Shown here piece after piece: positions 30,511-40,084 of a DNA stretch of 64,000 nt. The stretch is from the NCBI GenBank assembly GCA_963816545.1, contig CAWFLE010000016.1, positions 3,954-67,953 of the forward strand. Reading direction: 5' to 3'. The stretch's first letter is position 1, and each line of letters opens with the position of its first letter. The position numbers and the translations under genes are program-made. A model generated the notes under the pieces. That model did no database searches. It had not been told where the DNA came from and saw only the letters and a list, made by a program, of their open reading frames with translations. The stretch comes from Albimonas sp963816545 (GTDB lineage Bacteria; Pseudomonadota; Alphaproteobacteria; Rhodobacterales; Rhodobacteraceae).

Positions 30511-31368
30511 ATGGACCACGCCCTTCGCCCCCGCGCGGACGACCGCCGCCTCGTCCGCGACCGGAGCTTCGCGCTGCGCCGTCTGACGGCGCCGCTGCGC
30601 GCGCTGCCGGATTTCCTGATCGTCGGCGAGATGAAGTGCGGGACCTCGAGCCTGTTCGACCATCTCCGCCGGCATTCGCTCGTTGCGCCGCCGCTGCGCA
30701 AGGAGCTGCACTATTTCGGCCATGGCGTCCGCCACGGGAAAGGCGAGGGCTGGTACCGCGCCCATTTCCCCCGCCGCGCCCGGCTGCGCGGCGGCGCGCT
30801 GACCGGCGAGGCCACGCCCGGCTATCTCTATGAACCCGGCGCCGCGGAGCGTCTCGCGGCGCTGATCCCCCGGGCGCGGCTGATCGTGCTGCTGCGCGAC
30901 CCGGTGGAGCGCGCGATCTCCCACTACTACCACGAGCTCCGCATGGGCCGGGAGCATCTGCCGATCGCCGAGGCCATGCGCCTGGAGGAAACGCGCCTGG
31001 CCGAGGCCCGCGCCGCGGGGGAGGAGGGAATGGAGACCCTGCTTCACGCCTCCTACAAGGACCGCGGCCGCTACGCGGATTCCCTCGGGAGGCTGTTCCG
31101 CCTCTTCCCGCGCGAGCAGGTGCTGGTGATGGACGGCGAGACCCTGTTCCGCGATCCCGCCGCCGCCGTGACGCGCGTTTCGAAGTTTCTCGGTCTGCCG
31201 GCGGCGGAGGTTCCGCACCTTCCCGCGCGCAACCGCGGCCTGAACCGGGAGCCGGTGGACCCGGAGCTGCGCGCCGAGCTGGAGGAATTCTTCCGTCCGC
31301 ACCAGGCGCGCCTGTCCGCCCTTCTGCAAGACGCGCCGGCTCCGACGGCCGGGACGGTCACGGCATGA
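30511..31368 (+). CDS. Sulfotransferase (heparan/HNK-type)
   Basis: 285 residues, intact. FLIVGEMKCGTSSLFDHLRR is the 5'-PSB loop with the catalytic-type Lys, LRKELHYFGHG follows as in heparan-type enzymes, and LIVLLRDPVERAISHYYHEL is the 3'-PB motif. The C-terminal segment has YADSLGRLFRLFPREQVLVM and VSKFLGLPA. It would use PAPS to sulfate a sugar hydroxyl or amine. The stop overlaps the next sulfotransferase start in ATGA. Confidence 0.9.
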   Translation: MDHALRPRADDRRLVRDRSFALRRLTAPLRALPDFLIVGEMKCGTSSLFDHLRRHSLVAPPLRKELHYFGHGVRHGKGEGWYRAHFPRRARLRGGALTGEATPGYLYEPGAAERLAALIPRARLIVLLRDPVERAISHYYHELRMGREHLPIAEAMRLEETRLAEARAAGEEGMETLLHASYKDRGRYADSLGRLFRLFPREQVLVMDGETLFRDPAAAVTRVSKFLGLPAAEVPHLPARNRGLNREPVDPELRAELEEFFRPHQARLSALLQDAPAPTAGTVTA

Positions 31369-32423
31369 GCGGCGCCCTGACCAATGCGTCGCCGCTCCCC
31401 TTCCCCGCGGAGCCGCCGTTCTTCATTCTGGGCTCGGGCCGCTCGGGCACCACGCTGCTGCAGAACATCCTTTCGGCCCATTCGCGCCTGGCGGTCACGC
31501 CCGAGACGCATTTCTGCAAGCTGGCCGAGCGTCTCTCCGGCGTCCCGATCGACGCGGACCCGCCGGATCTCGACGCCTGGTGGGCGGCCTATTGCGGCAC
31601 GAGCCGCTTCGCGAGCGTGGGCGTTTCCGCCGAACGGGCGCGCGAGATTCTCGGGGTCGGTCCCGAGCGCAGCTTCCGCGCTGCGCTCGCCGCAATCCTG
31701 GCGGCCTTCGCCGAATGCACCGGCAAGCCCCGCATCGGCGAGAAGACGCCAGGGCACTTCCTCTACGCCCGCTGGCTGCTCGACTCGTTCCCCGAAGCGC
31801 GCCTGATCGTCATGCGGCGCGACCCGCGGGCTGTCATCGCCTCGCACGCCAGGACGCCATGGCGGAAGGCGGACTTCTCCCCCGCCGGGTCCTGGGTCAA
31901 CAGGGCCACGCGGCTGCACGTCCTGGCGCGGGACGCGCGCTGGTGGGCGCATGTGAACGGGTGCATCCTGCCGCCGCTGGAGGACGAGCCGCGGGCCATG
32001 TTCGTGACCTACGAGTCCCTGGCATGCGATCCGGAGCGGGTGGTGCGCGAGGTCTGCGCCTTCTTGGGCGAGGCGTTCGAGCCGGCCATGCTCGGCGTCC
32101 GCCGCAACCGCGAGGCGGCGGCGGACGCCGGCGGGGCGGGCTGGAGCGCGGACTGGGCCGACTGGGCGGCCGGGCACCATGCCGCCGCCAGCGCCCCGGT
32201 CAGCGCGGCCTCGCTGGGAAAGTGGCGGCGGGACCTGACCCCGCTCGAGATCGCGACGATCGAGTCCCGGGCCGGCGAGGTCATGCGCCGGCTCGGCTAC
32301 CGGGATTTCGCGGCTCCGCCCCTGCTGCGGCAGGCGGGCGCGGCGCTGGCGGCGGCGGCCGGGGCAGCGGACCGGGCCGAGCGCCGGGCGCGGCCGCTCG
32401 CGCGCCCCCTGCTGCGGCGGTAG
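31365..32423 (+). CDS. Sulfotransferase
   Basis: 352 residues, coupled to the previous gene by a 4-bp overlap. PPFFILGSGRSGTTLLQNIL is the PAPS loop (Arg replaces the more usual Lys), PETHFCKLAERL follows, and GEKTPGHFLYARWLLDSFPE precedes LIVMRRDPRAVIASHARTPW, the 3'-phosphate motif. Sulfotransferase_3 type. The tail after about residue 325 is Ala/Arg-rich. It converges with the next sulfotransferase on the minus strand, with 2 bp between stops. Confidence 0.9.
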   Translation: MSGALTNASPLPFPAEPPFFILGSGRSGTTLLQNILSAHSRLAVTPETHFCKLAERLSGVPIDADPPDLDAWWAAYCGTSRFASVGVSAERAREILGVGPERSFRAALAAILAAFAECTGKPRIGEKTPGHFLYARWLLDSFPEARLIVMRRDPRAVIASHARTPWRKADFSPAGSWVNRATRLHVLARDARWWAHVNGCILPPLEDEPRAMFVTYESLACDPERVVREVCAFLGEAFEPAMLGVRRNREAAADAGGAGWSADWADWAAGHHAAASAPVSAASLGKWRRDLTPLEIATIESRAGEVMRRLGYRDFAAPPLLRQAGAALAAAAGAADRAERRARPLARPLLRR

Positions 32424-32425
32424 CG

Positions 32426-33271
32426 TCAGGCCGCGTTCCCCGCGGCAAGACCCCGAGCCGGCGCGGCCCAGCCGAGGGGGCGGCCGAGCAGGCGCTCCAG
32501 CTCGGCGTCGCGGGGCGCGTAGTGGACGCGGAGCCGTTCCAGCGCCCGGGCGTCGGCCTCCGACGGCGACCAGGCCGGCCCCGCCCAGTGCCGCTCCCCC
32601 GCGAAGGCCGCGATCCGCTCGGGCGGGAAACCCGCGATGCCGAGAAAGCGGCAGATCCGGTCGAGGACGGCGCCGAGGTCGCGTTCCATCTCGGCATGGT
32701 CGAGGATCATCAGGTTCTCCTCGGGAAACTCCGCGCGCCAGCGCGCGATGTGCTCGGCGTAATGGCCCATGTCCACATAGTGGAAGGGACCGTCCGCCTC
32801 GTGGTCCGGCGAGGCGAGCTCGGCTTCGATCGCCTCGGCGAAGCCTCGGGGGTCGCCTCGGCGGGCCTTGGCCGGGTCCGGGTCGTCGGCGATGCGCCGC
32901 CACATGCGCCAGGCGGACCAGGCGCGATCGGCGGGCTCGCGCAGCACGGCGATCAGCTTCACCCGACCCAGTTCGCGCCGGACCCGCGCCGGGGCCTCGG
33001 GGTGGCGGAGATAGTCGGGCGTCGCCTCGAAGGTCAGGCGGCCGCGGGCGCGATGGCGCCAGGGGAACTGGCGCAGATACCAGGCGCACCCGCGGTCGTG
33101 GTAGAGATTGAAGTAGTGCAGTTCCTTGCGCCGCGCGGGCGCGAGACGGGGATGCCGCTCCAGGTAGCGGTGCAGCGAAGTGGTGCCCGCCTTCTGCGTT
33201 CCGATGATCAGGAAGGCGGGGCGGGCGCGCAGCGCCGCGTCCAGCGGATCGGAGAGACGGGAGAGCCTCAT
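32426..33271 (-). CDS. Sulfotransferase (heparan-type)
   Basis: 281 residues, intact. AFLIIGTQKAGTTSLHRYLE is the 5'-PSB loop, RRKELHYFNLYHDRGCAWYL is the heparan-type substrate region, and KLIAVLREPADRAWSAWRMW is the 3'-PB motif. FHYVDMGHYAEHIARW and DLGAVLDRICRFLGI complete the fold. Its ATG overlaps the upstream GT4 stop (ATGA), which links sulfation to a dedicated glycosyltransferase. Confidence 0.9.
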   Translation of the reverse strand: MRLSRLSDPLDAALRARPAFLIIGTQKAGTTSLHRYLERHPRLAPARRKELHYFNLYHDRGCAWYLRQFPWRHRARGRLTFEATPDYLRHPEAPARVRRELGRVKLIAVLREPADRAWSAWRMWRRIADDPDPAKARRGDPRGFAEAIEAELASPDHEADGPFHYVDMGHYAEHIARWRAEFPEENLMILDHAEMERDLGAVLDRICRFLGIAGFPPERIAAFAGERHWAGPAWSPSEADARALERLRVHYAPRDAELERLLGRPLGWAAPARGLAAGNAA

Positions 33272-34404
33272 CCGGCGCTCTCCGCCGTCCCCCGCGCGGG
33301 GACGTCGCGCGGGGCCCCGGGGGCCGACAGGCCGCGCAGCACCGCCATGAAGCGCGCCGCGCAGGCGTCGAGGGAATGCGCCCCGGCCTGCGCCAGCGCC
33401 CGCTCGGCCCGGCGGGCGGTCGCCTCCGGGTCCTCCAGCGCGCGGGCGAGCCCTTCGGCGAGCAACTCCGGCTCCGGCGCGGTCAGCACGGCCGTGGCCT
33501 CGTCCACCACCTCGGGCACCCCGCCCACGCGGGTGGCCACCACGGGCAGGCCGCAGGCCATCGCCTCCAGCAGCACGAGCGGCATCCCCTCGCTGCGCGA
33601 GGGCATGACCAGGAGCGTGGCGGCGCGGAACAGCTCCCGCACCCCCTCGCGGTCCATGACGCCGAGGAACTTCACTCGATCGTCGATCCCGAGGCTTCGC
33701 GCCTGCGCCTCCAGCCGCCCGCGCTCCGCCCCGTCGCCGGCGAGGTGCAGCCGCGCCTCCACTCCCCGCGCGCGCAGGCGGGCGAAGGCCTCCAGCAGGA
33801 TGTCGCAGCCCTTCACCGGCTCGAGCCGCCCGGCCGCGACGATGACGGGCGGATCCTGCGGCGCCCTGCGCGCCGGGACTGGGCTCGGACTCCAGAAGGC
33901 CAGGTCCACCCCGTTGGGAACGAAATGCACCCGGGCGGGATCGACGCCGAGGGCCTCCACCCGCTCCGCCAGCTCCCGCGACACGGCGGTCACGGCGTCG
34001 GCCTGCATCAGGATCGAGCGGATCAGGGGCAGGCTCTCGGGCCGCAGCAGCCGGATCTCGCTTCCGTGGACCGAGACCACGACCTGGAAGCCGAAGATCC
34101 GCCGCCAGCCCAGGAAATAGTTGGCGTGCCCGGTCGCCATGTGGATGTTGACCACGTGGGGGTGGGTCAGCGCCAGCTTCGCGCCGATCACGGCGCGCTG
34201 CGCCATGCGGACGGGTTTCGTCTCGCCCCGCCCGCCGCCGCGGGTGCGGAAATCGACCACGCGCAGGCCGCGGCGGCGCATCTGGGCCGAAAGCTCCTCC
34301 ATCACCCGCTGCACGCCCCCCAGGCTGCCCAGGGGGGCCATGGAGTAGAGCGCCACGCGCAGCGCGTCGTGGTGCGAGGCTTCCGCCCGCTCGGATGCCG
34401 TCAT
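33268..34404 (-). CDS. GT4 glycosyltransferase
   Basis: 378 residues, intact frame. N-terminal acceptor domain with VALYSMAPLGSLGGVQRVME (the GGVQ glycine loop) and VVNIHMATGHANYFLGWRRI; a linker Asn-Gly-Val-Asp in FVPNGVDLAFW; donor domain with PVIVAAGRLEPVKGCDILLE and LLVMPSRSEGMPLVLLEAMA (E-x7-E) then CGLPVVATRVGGVPEVV. It retains nucleotide-sugar configuration. It overlaps the downstream sulfotransferase by 4 bp; a 30-bp gap separates it from the GT2 upstream. Confidence 0.93.
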   Translation of the reverse strand: MTASERAEASHHDALRVALYSMAPLGSLGGVQRVMEELSAQMRRRGLRVVDFRTRGGGRGETKPVRMAQRAVIGAKLALTHPHVVNIHMATGHANYFLGWRRIFGFQVVVSVHGSEIRLLRPESLPLIRSILMQADAVTAVSRELAERVEALGVDPARVHFVPNGVDLAFWSPSPVPARRAPQDPPVIVAAGRLEPVKGCDILLEAFARLRARGVEARLHLAGDGAERGRLEAQARSLGIDDRVKFLGVMDREGVRELFRAATLLVMPSRSEGMPLVLLEAMACGLPVVATRVGGVPEVVDEATAVLTAPEPELLAEGLARALEDPEATARRAERALAQAGAHSLDACAARFMAVLRGLSAPGAPRDVPARGTAESAG

Positions 34405-34434
34405 GTCGGTTCCTCCCTCGTTGGGGCGCGCGCC

Positions 34435-35355
34435 TCAGGCGGCGGGCCGCCCGCGGCGCAGGACGTCTCCCCAGCGCCCCGGAAGGCCGCAGGAGGCGAG
34501 CCACAGGTAGATCTCCGCCGCCCCCGGGTCTCGCTTGAGCGCCCTCAGCAGAAGGCTTGCGGCCGGGCCGCGGCCCGAGAAGCCCGCGCGCAGGTGCCGC
34601 CGCGCGCTCTCCTTCAGGAAGGCCGTCTCCAGCCCCGCGGCGCGCAGCTCCGGCCGCCAGCGCTGGAGGAGCATCCGCCGCGCCTCCAGGTTCGCCCGCG
34701 CGGCGCGCGAGCGGCGGATCGCGCCTTCATGGACGTCGGCGGCGTTGTGGTAGCGCATCACCGGCGCATCCGCCGCCGTCACGTCGAAGAAGCGGGCGGC
34801 GCGCATCAGGAACTCCCAGTCCTCGGCGGCGGGCATATCGGGGTCGAAGCCGCCCACGGCCTCCAGCGCCTCGCGCCGCACCATGCCGTTCGAGCCGAAG
34901 CCGTGCAGCACGTTGCGCTCCAGGATCGCGGGGAAGACGCGGCCGAAGGCCTGCGGGCGGGCGATGACGGGCGGGCCGCCGGGGACCAGCTCCTCCACCC
35001 CGCCATAGACCAGCGCCACGCCCGGCGGCGCCGCGCGCAACGCCTCCACCTGCAGGCGCAGCTTGCCCGGCAGCCATTCGTCGTCGGAATCGAGGAAGGC
35101 GATCAGGTCGCCCCGCGCCTCGGCGATCCCGCGGTTGCGCGCCCGCGCCACGCCGCCGTTGCGCGGCTGGCGGATGACGCGCAGGCGGGGGTCGTCCAGC
35201 TCGGCCAGCCGGGCCTGCGTGTCGTCCTGCGAGGCGTCGTCCACCACCAGCACCTCCAGCGCCGGCCAGTCCTGAGAAAGCGCGCTGCGCACGGCCCGCG
35301 CCACCAGTCCGGCGCGGTTCCAGGTGGGGATCACCACGCTGACCAGCGGCTCGGG
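34435..35355 (-). CDS. GT2 glycosyltransferase (second domain of a possible two-domain protein)
   Basis: About 305 residues, frame intact from PLVSVVIPTWNRAGLVARAV. LEVLVVDDASQDDTQARLAE and DLIAFLDSDDEWLPGKLRLQ (DSDDEW, metal site) identify GT2. EAVGGFDPDMPAAEDWEFLM supplies the ED catalytic base. No convincing start codon or ribosome-binding site precedes the domain, and the upstream GT2 domain leads into it through an Ala/Arg-rich linker, so the two may be one polypeptide. Confidence 0.8.
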   Translation of the reverse strand, partial: PEPLVSVVIPTWNRAGLVARAVRSALSQDWPALEVLVVDDASQDDTQARLAELDDPRLRVIRQPRNGGVARARNRGIAEARGDLIAFLDSDDEWLPGKLRLQVEALRAAPPGVALVYGGVEELVPGGPPVIARPQAFGRVFPAILERNVLHGFGSNGMVRREALEAVGGFDPDMPAAEDWEFLMRAARFFDVTAADAPVMRYHNAADVHEGAIRRSRAARANLEARRMLLQRWRPELRAAGLETAFLKESARRHLRAGFSGRGPAASLLLRALKRDPGAAEIYLWLASCGLPGRWGDVLRRGRPAA

Positions 35356-36353
35356 CGGGAGCGGCGGGCAGCGGCCGCGGCGCTGGAGCGGAGGCGGCCG
35401 CGTCGAGGCCCCGAGAGCCCCGCCCCCTCGGGCGGCGGCCGAGGGCGCGGCGCCCGGGCCCCTCCGGCGGCTGCCCCCCGCCGCGAGAGCCGCGCCTGCG
35501 CCGCTTGGCAGCGGGCGGCGAGGTCGCGATTCGCCTCGGCCGCGTTTCCGGCGAGAGCCTCCAGGCCGTCGCCAGCGCAGGGCGGCGGCGGGCGTGATCG
35601 CCGCGTTCGGCCAGCATCGCCTCCACCCGCTCCAGCACGGCGAGCTGCGCCTCCACGCCCTCCGCGCCAGGTGCGCTGGCCGCTGAGCGAGGCGGCGGGA
35701 TCAGGCAGGCGGCGGTAGAAGCCGCAGCCCCCGGCCGCCATGACCAGGGGCACGCCGCGCAGGATAGGCGCGCATCATCAGCTCGCCGTCGTCGTTGACC
35801 GTGGCCGCCGGGTCCCAGCCGCCGCCGCGGATGTAGCCCTCGCGCGACCACATCACCGAGCAGGGCGGATGCCACCAGCCCGAGAGCCAGGCCTCGAGGT
35901 CGTCCCAGCCCCGTCGCCGCGGCGCGCAGGAGGGCGGCGCCGGCCGCCAGAACCCCTCGTCGGGCGCGTCGCCGGACCAGCTCAGCCGCCGCCAGGGACA
36001 GAGCGCGACCGCGCCGGGGGCGCCGGCCAGCGCGCGCGGCCAGCGCCTCCAGCGTCTCGGGCGCGATCAGGTCGTCGGCGTCGAGGAACATCACCGCCCC
36101 GCCCCGCGCCTGCGCCGCGCCCGTCAGGCGGGCGCGCGCGGCGCCGGGGCAGCGGCTCGTGCAGCACGCGCACGGGCGGCCCGAAGGCGGCGGCGACCTC
36201 GGCGCTGCCGTCCGACGAGCCGTTGTCCACCACCAGCACTTCCAGCGGCGGATGGGTCTGGTTCAGGACCGAGCGCAGCGCGGGCGCAAGCCAGGGCCCC
36301 GCGTCGCGGCACGGCATGACGACCGAAACGGTCGGCGGCGTCTCCTCTGTCAT
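35356..36353 (-). CDS. GT2 glycosyltransferase (first domain), frame-broken
   Basis: Starts MTEETPPTVSVVMPCRDAGP; its ATG overlaps the galE stop (ATGA). LEVLVVDNGSSDGSAEVAAA, then after a shift at about 36130 MMFLDADDLIAPETLEALAA (DADD metal site). Another shift leads to the segment around 35990-35850 (LCPWRRLSWSGD, WWHPPCSVMWSREGYIRGGG in the third frame) and then GCGFYRRLPDPAASLSGQRT (about 35730-35690). This pattern is common in Rhodobacterales GT2 proteins from memory. The linker to the next GT2 domain is low-complexity and its frame is uncertain. Confidence 0.65.
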
Positions 36354-37450
36354 TCCGTCCCCCAAAGTCTCCCCCGCTCAGGCCCCCACGGCCCCCAGCG
36401 CAGGAACTCTCCGCCTGCGGAGGCGGCGAAGCCCTGCGGGTTCAGCGACTGCCAGCGCCAGTGGTCGCGGCACATCTCCTCGAGCCCCCGCCGCGCCCGC
36501 CAGCCGAACAGCTCCGCCGCGCGCGAGGCGTCGGCCACCGAGACCGCCACGTCGCCCGGTCGCCGGGGCGCGATCTCCACGGGAATCTCCCGCCCGCTGG
36601 CCCGGCGGAAGGCCTCCGCCGCCTCCAGCACGCTGCAGCCCTCGCCGCGCCCGAGATTGACCTTGAGGTTCCGCCCGGACTCGCCCCCGCCGTCCAGCAG
36701 GTGCTCGATCGCCGCACGATGCCCGCGCGCGAGGTCGCCGACATGGATGAAGTCGCGGATGCCCGTGCCGTCCGGGGTCGGCCAGTCGTCCCCGAAGATC
36801 CGCAGCCGCGACCGCCGTCCCGCCGCGGTCTGGGCGATGTAGGGGAAGAGATTGGCGGGCGGCCCCGACGGATCCTCGCCGATGGCGCCCGACGGATGCG
36901 CCCCCACCGGATTGAAGTATCGCAGCGAGATCGCGCGCAGGTCGGGATGGGCGCAGGCGAGGTCGTCGATCATGCGCTCGCACATCAGCTTGGTGCGCCC
37001 GTAGGGATTGGAAACCGCCAGGGCCGCGTCCTCGCGGAACGGCGGCTCGCCGGCCGGATCGTAGACCGTGGCCGAGGAAGAGAAGATCAGCCGCCGGACG
37101 TCGTGGCGGAGCATCGCCCGGAAGAGGGCGATGCTCCCGGTCAGGTTGATGTCGAAGTAGTCTTCGGGCGCCAGCACAGACTCGCTCACCGACTTGACCC
37201 CGGCGAGGTGGATCACCGCGTCCACCCGCCGCGTCCCCAGCGCGCGGTCGAGGGCGCCGGGATCGCGCACGTCGCCGTGGATCATCTCGGGGCGGCCGAA
37301 CCCCAGCTCCCCCACGCGGCGCAGGGCCTCCGCATGGCCGGTGGAGAGATTGTCGAGGACCATCACCTGCAGACCCGCGGCGAGGAGTTCGGCGGCGACG
37401 TGGGAGCCGACGTAGCCCGCCCCTCCGGCGAGGAGAATGGTGAATGGCAT
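36350..37450 (-). CDS. galE: UDP-glucose 4-epimerase
   Basis: 366 residues, intact. NAD-binding ILLAGGAGYVGSHVAAELLA at the N-terminus, DAVIHLAGVKSVSESVLAPE, the SSSATVYDP catalytic Ser/Thr region and NPYGRTKLMCERMI with the YxxxK pair. RYFNPVGAHPSGAIGEDPSG and GTGIRDFIHVGDLARGHRAA are typical of GalE. It interconverts UDP-glucose and UDP-galactose (or the N-acetyl forms), supplying the donors for the GT genes in the same operon. A 130-bp divergent region separates it from the FkbM gene. Confidence 0.95.
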   Translation of the reverse strand: MPFTILLAGGAGYVGSHVAAELLAAGLQVMVLDNLSTGHAEALRRVGELGFGRPEMIHGDVRDPGALDRALGTRRVDAVIHLAGVKSVSESVLAPEDYFDINLTGSIALFRAMLRHDVRRLIFSSSATVYDPAGEPPFREDAALAVSNPYGRTKLMCERMIDDLACAHPDLRAISLRYFNPVGAHPSGAIGEDPSGPPANLFPYIAQTAAGRRSRLRIFGDDWPTPDGTGIRDFIHVGDLARGHRAAIEHLLDGGGESGRNLKVNLGRGEGCSVLEAAEAFRRASGREIPVEIAPRRPGDVAVSVADASRAAELFGWRARRGLEEMCRDHWRWQSLNPQGFAASAGGEFLRWGPWGPERGRLWGTE

Positions 37451-37582
37451 GAATTACCCGCTCCATGGCGAATTGCGGCCGAAAACTGGACGTCAAAGTG
37501 ACGAACGTGGAATTCAACATCGCCGCAGCACGCCCGGTTCGCTCGGAGCGAGCCGCTTTCCGTCTGGTGGAGTGCTTTTGCG

Positions 37583-38446
37583 ATGTCGCCTGCTATGCTG
37601 GTCGGAGCGAAGCGAGGGAGGGTTCGGGCGGTGGGAATTCTGCGAGAGGTCAAGTGCGCGATCGAGGGGGCGTTCGGGGTGGCCATCCTGAGGACCGCCC
37701 CGAGCAAGCATTTCTACCCGATCCTCTCGGCCCTGCGCCCCTGGACGGAGAAGGACGTGATCTTCGACGTAGGCGCCAACGACGGGCGCACGGTCGAGGC
37801 GCTGCGCAGGACCATTGCCGCCACGCCCCGCATCTTCGCCTTCGAGCCGACCTCGGCCACCTTCCGGATCCTCAGGGAGCGCACCGCCCGCTACGCCAAC
37901 GTGGCGGTGTTCCCCTTCGCGCTGGGGGCGGAGCCGGCGCAGGCCACGATCAATCTCTACGAACAGTCGGTGATGAACTCGCTGACGCCGCGCGCCATGT
38001 CCGCCGTGGGGGTCGAGCCGGTCGAGGTCCGCACCGTGGACCTGATGATGCGCGAGCTGGGGGTGGAGTTCGTGCACTTCCTGAAGATCGACACCGAGGG
38101 CTACGAGATGGAGGTGCTCAAGGGCGCCCGCCGCGCGCTGGAGGAGGCGCGGATCGCCTTCATTCAGGCGGAGTTCCACTGCGCCGGGGCCGAAGGGCTG
38201 GAGCGGCTCGAGGAGCTGAGGCTCTGGCTGCATCCCTTCGGCTACGAGCTTTTCGGCATCTACAACCAGACGCACCAGGCGCTGGAACCGGACGGCTGGG
38301 CCCATGCCGGGACCGCAGGCTACCGTCCGCTGCGGCTGGCCTATGCCGACGCGGTCTTCGTCTATGCGGGCCGCGGTCAGGCGGCCGGGCGGGGGGCGGC
38401 GCCGGAAGCGGCCGCGTCCGGCTCCGGGGAGCAGGCGGCGCCGTGA
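37583..38446 (+). CDS. FkbM-family SAM methyltransferase
   Basis: 287 residues. VIFDVGANDGRTVEALRR is the SAM glycine loop, RIFAFEPTSATFRILRE and VEVRTVDLMMRE follow, and VHFLKIDTEGYEMEVLKGAR is the FkbM signature. A GTG at about 37631 (VGILREVKCAIEG) is an alternative start that would drop 16 residues with little homology. It likely O-methylates a sugar of the exported polysaccharide. The last about 25 residues are low-complexity Ala/Gly. Confidence 0.88.
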   Translation: MSPAMLVGAKRGRVRAVGILREVKCAIEGAFGVAILRTAPSKHFYPILSALRPWTEKDVIFDVGANDGRTVEALRRTIAATPRIFAFEPTSATFRILRERTARYANVAVFPFALGAEPAQATINLYEQSVMNSLTPRAMSAVGVEPVEVRTVDLMMRELGVEFVHFLKIDTEGYEMEVLKGARRALEEARIAFIQAEFHCAGAEGLERLEELRLWLHPFGYELFGIYNQTHQALEPDGWAHAGTAGYRPLRLAYADAVFVYAGRGQAAGRGAAPEAAASGSGEQAAP

Positions 38447-38452
38447 CCGGCC

Positions 38453-38500
38453 AGCCCGCCTCCGCCAGCCCGCCGGTCGGCTAGCCCGCCTCCGCCAGCC
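38453..38500. repeat. 18-bp direct repeat at a convergent gene junction
   Basis: AGCCCGCCTCCGCCAGCC occurs at 38453-38470 and 38483-38500. The second copy encodes the last codons of the acyl-CoA ligase, so the first looks like a duplication of that gene's end. Confidence 0.65.
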
Positions 38501-40084
38501 GCCGGCGCAGCTCGGCCTTGTGGACCTTCTCCAGCGTGGATCGCGGCATCTCCTCCACCACGAACACCTCCCGCGGGACCTTGAAGTCGGCGAGGCGGGC
38601 GCGGCAGGCCTCGATCACCTCGGATTTCAGCGCCTCATGGCGCGTCGCGGGCAGGTCCGGCGCCGGGATCACGAAGGCCACGGGGACCTCGTCCAGCATC
38701 GGGTGCTTGCGGGCCACCACCGCGGCCTCGTAGACGCCGGGGACGGTCGCGACCACGCGCTCGATCTCCGAGGCGGCCACGTTCTCCGCCCCCACCTTCA
38801 GCATGTCCTTGTCGCGGTCGGCGAAGGTCACCCAGCCGTCCTCGTCGAGGCGCACCCGGTCGCCGGTGACGAACCAGCCGCCGGGGAGGAAGCTCTCGGA
38901 CGTGGCCTTCTCGTTGCCGAGATATTCCAGGAACATCTGCACCCCGCGCCGCCCGCGGCACTGGAGGTGACCGACCTCGCCCGGCTCCACCGGGGTCTCC
39001 AGGTCGTCGCGCAGGATGCGGATGTCGTAGCCCGGGCCGGGGCGGCCGGTGGTCATGGGGCGCGCGCCCATCAGGGCGTCGCCGATCAGGCCGTGGGTGA
39101 TGGTTTCGGTCATCCCCCACCAGCCGATGGAGCGCACCCCGAAATGCGCGTCGAAGGGGGTCTCGTTCGCGGCCATGCCGAACATGCGGAAATGGTGCTC
39201 GGGCGGGGTCTCGTGCTGCATCACGGCCTTGGCGAAGAAGGGCAGCATCGAGGCCCAGGTGCAGCGGTTCCTCACCGCCACGTCCCAGAAGCGCGAGGCG
39301 GAGAATTTCGGCATCATCGCCACCGTGCCCCCCGCCCACATGGTGGGCAGGATCGAGTAGGTGCGCGCATTGGTGTGGAAGGTGGGCATCATCACCAGGT
39401 GCACGTCGTCGCCGGTCAGCCCCTCGTTGATCGCCGAGGTGCGGGCCCCCCACAGCGCGTTGCCCTGGGTCCACAGCACCCCCTTGGGCCGCGAGGTGGT
39501 GCCGGAGGTGTACTGCACCGACCCCAGCCGCCACGGGTCGGGGGCGAGGGTCGGCAGGGTCGCGGGGTCGCCGTCCAGCGCGGCGAAGGACGAGGCGCGG
39601 TCCGGGCGCAGGCGCGGCCGGCGGCTCGGCGCCTGAGGTCAGGTGGTCGGTGACCGCGACCCAGCGCACATGGCGGGCGGCGCGGGCGACCGTCTCGGCG
39701 TGCTCGGGCTGGGTGATCGCCGCCACCGCCCCGCAATTGTCGGCGAAGTATTCGAGCTCCTCCTCCGAGGAGCGGGTGTTGGTGGTCACCGCGATCGCCC
39801 CGATCCGGGCGCAGGCGAACCAGAGGAATTCCATCTCCGGCGAGTTGTCGAGATGGACCAGCACCCGGTCCCCCTCCCTGATGCCCCGCGCATGGAGCCC
39901 GGCGGCGACGCGCAGGACGGCACTCGCGGAACTGCGCGTAGGTCCAGGTGCGGCGGGGGCCCTCGAACGGCTCCCACGCGAGGAAGGTCTTGCCGCCATG
40001 GGTCTCGGCCCTGCGGTCCATGAGCCAGGCGATGTCCCGTCCCGCGAAGGGATGGATCCCCTCGCGCGCGTCTCCGATGCGCAT
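38481..40084 (-). CDS. AMP-forming acyl-CoA ligase, two frame breaks
   Basis: About 535 residues. The start MRIGDAREGIHPFAGRDIAW gives the usual N-terminus. After a shift near 39930 comes RVLVHLDNSPEMEFLWFACA. After another near 39600, MQYTSGTTSRPKGVLWTQGN (the P-loop A3 motif). SIGWWGMTETITHG is motif A5, WFVTGDRVRLDEDGWVTFAD then RDKDMLKVGAENV is motif A8, and RSTLEKVHKAELRRRL carries the A10 Lys. Overall pattern resembles crotonobetaine/carnitine-CoA or related short-chain ligases (CaiC-like); the substrate cannot be read from sequence. It is likely unrelated to the polysaccharide locus. Confidence 0.82.
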
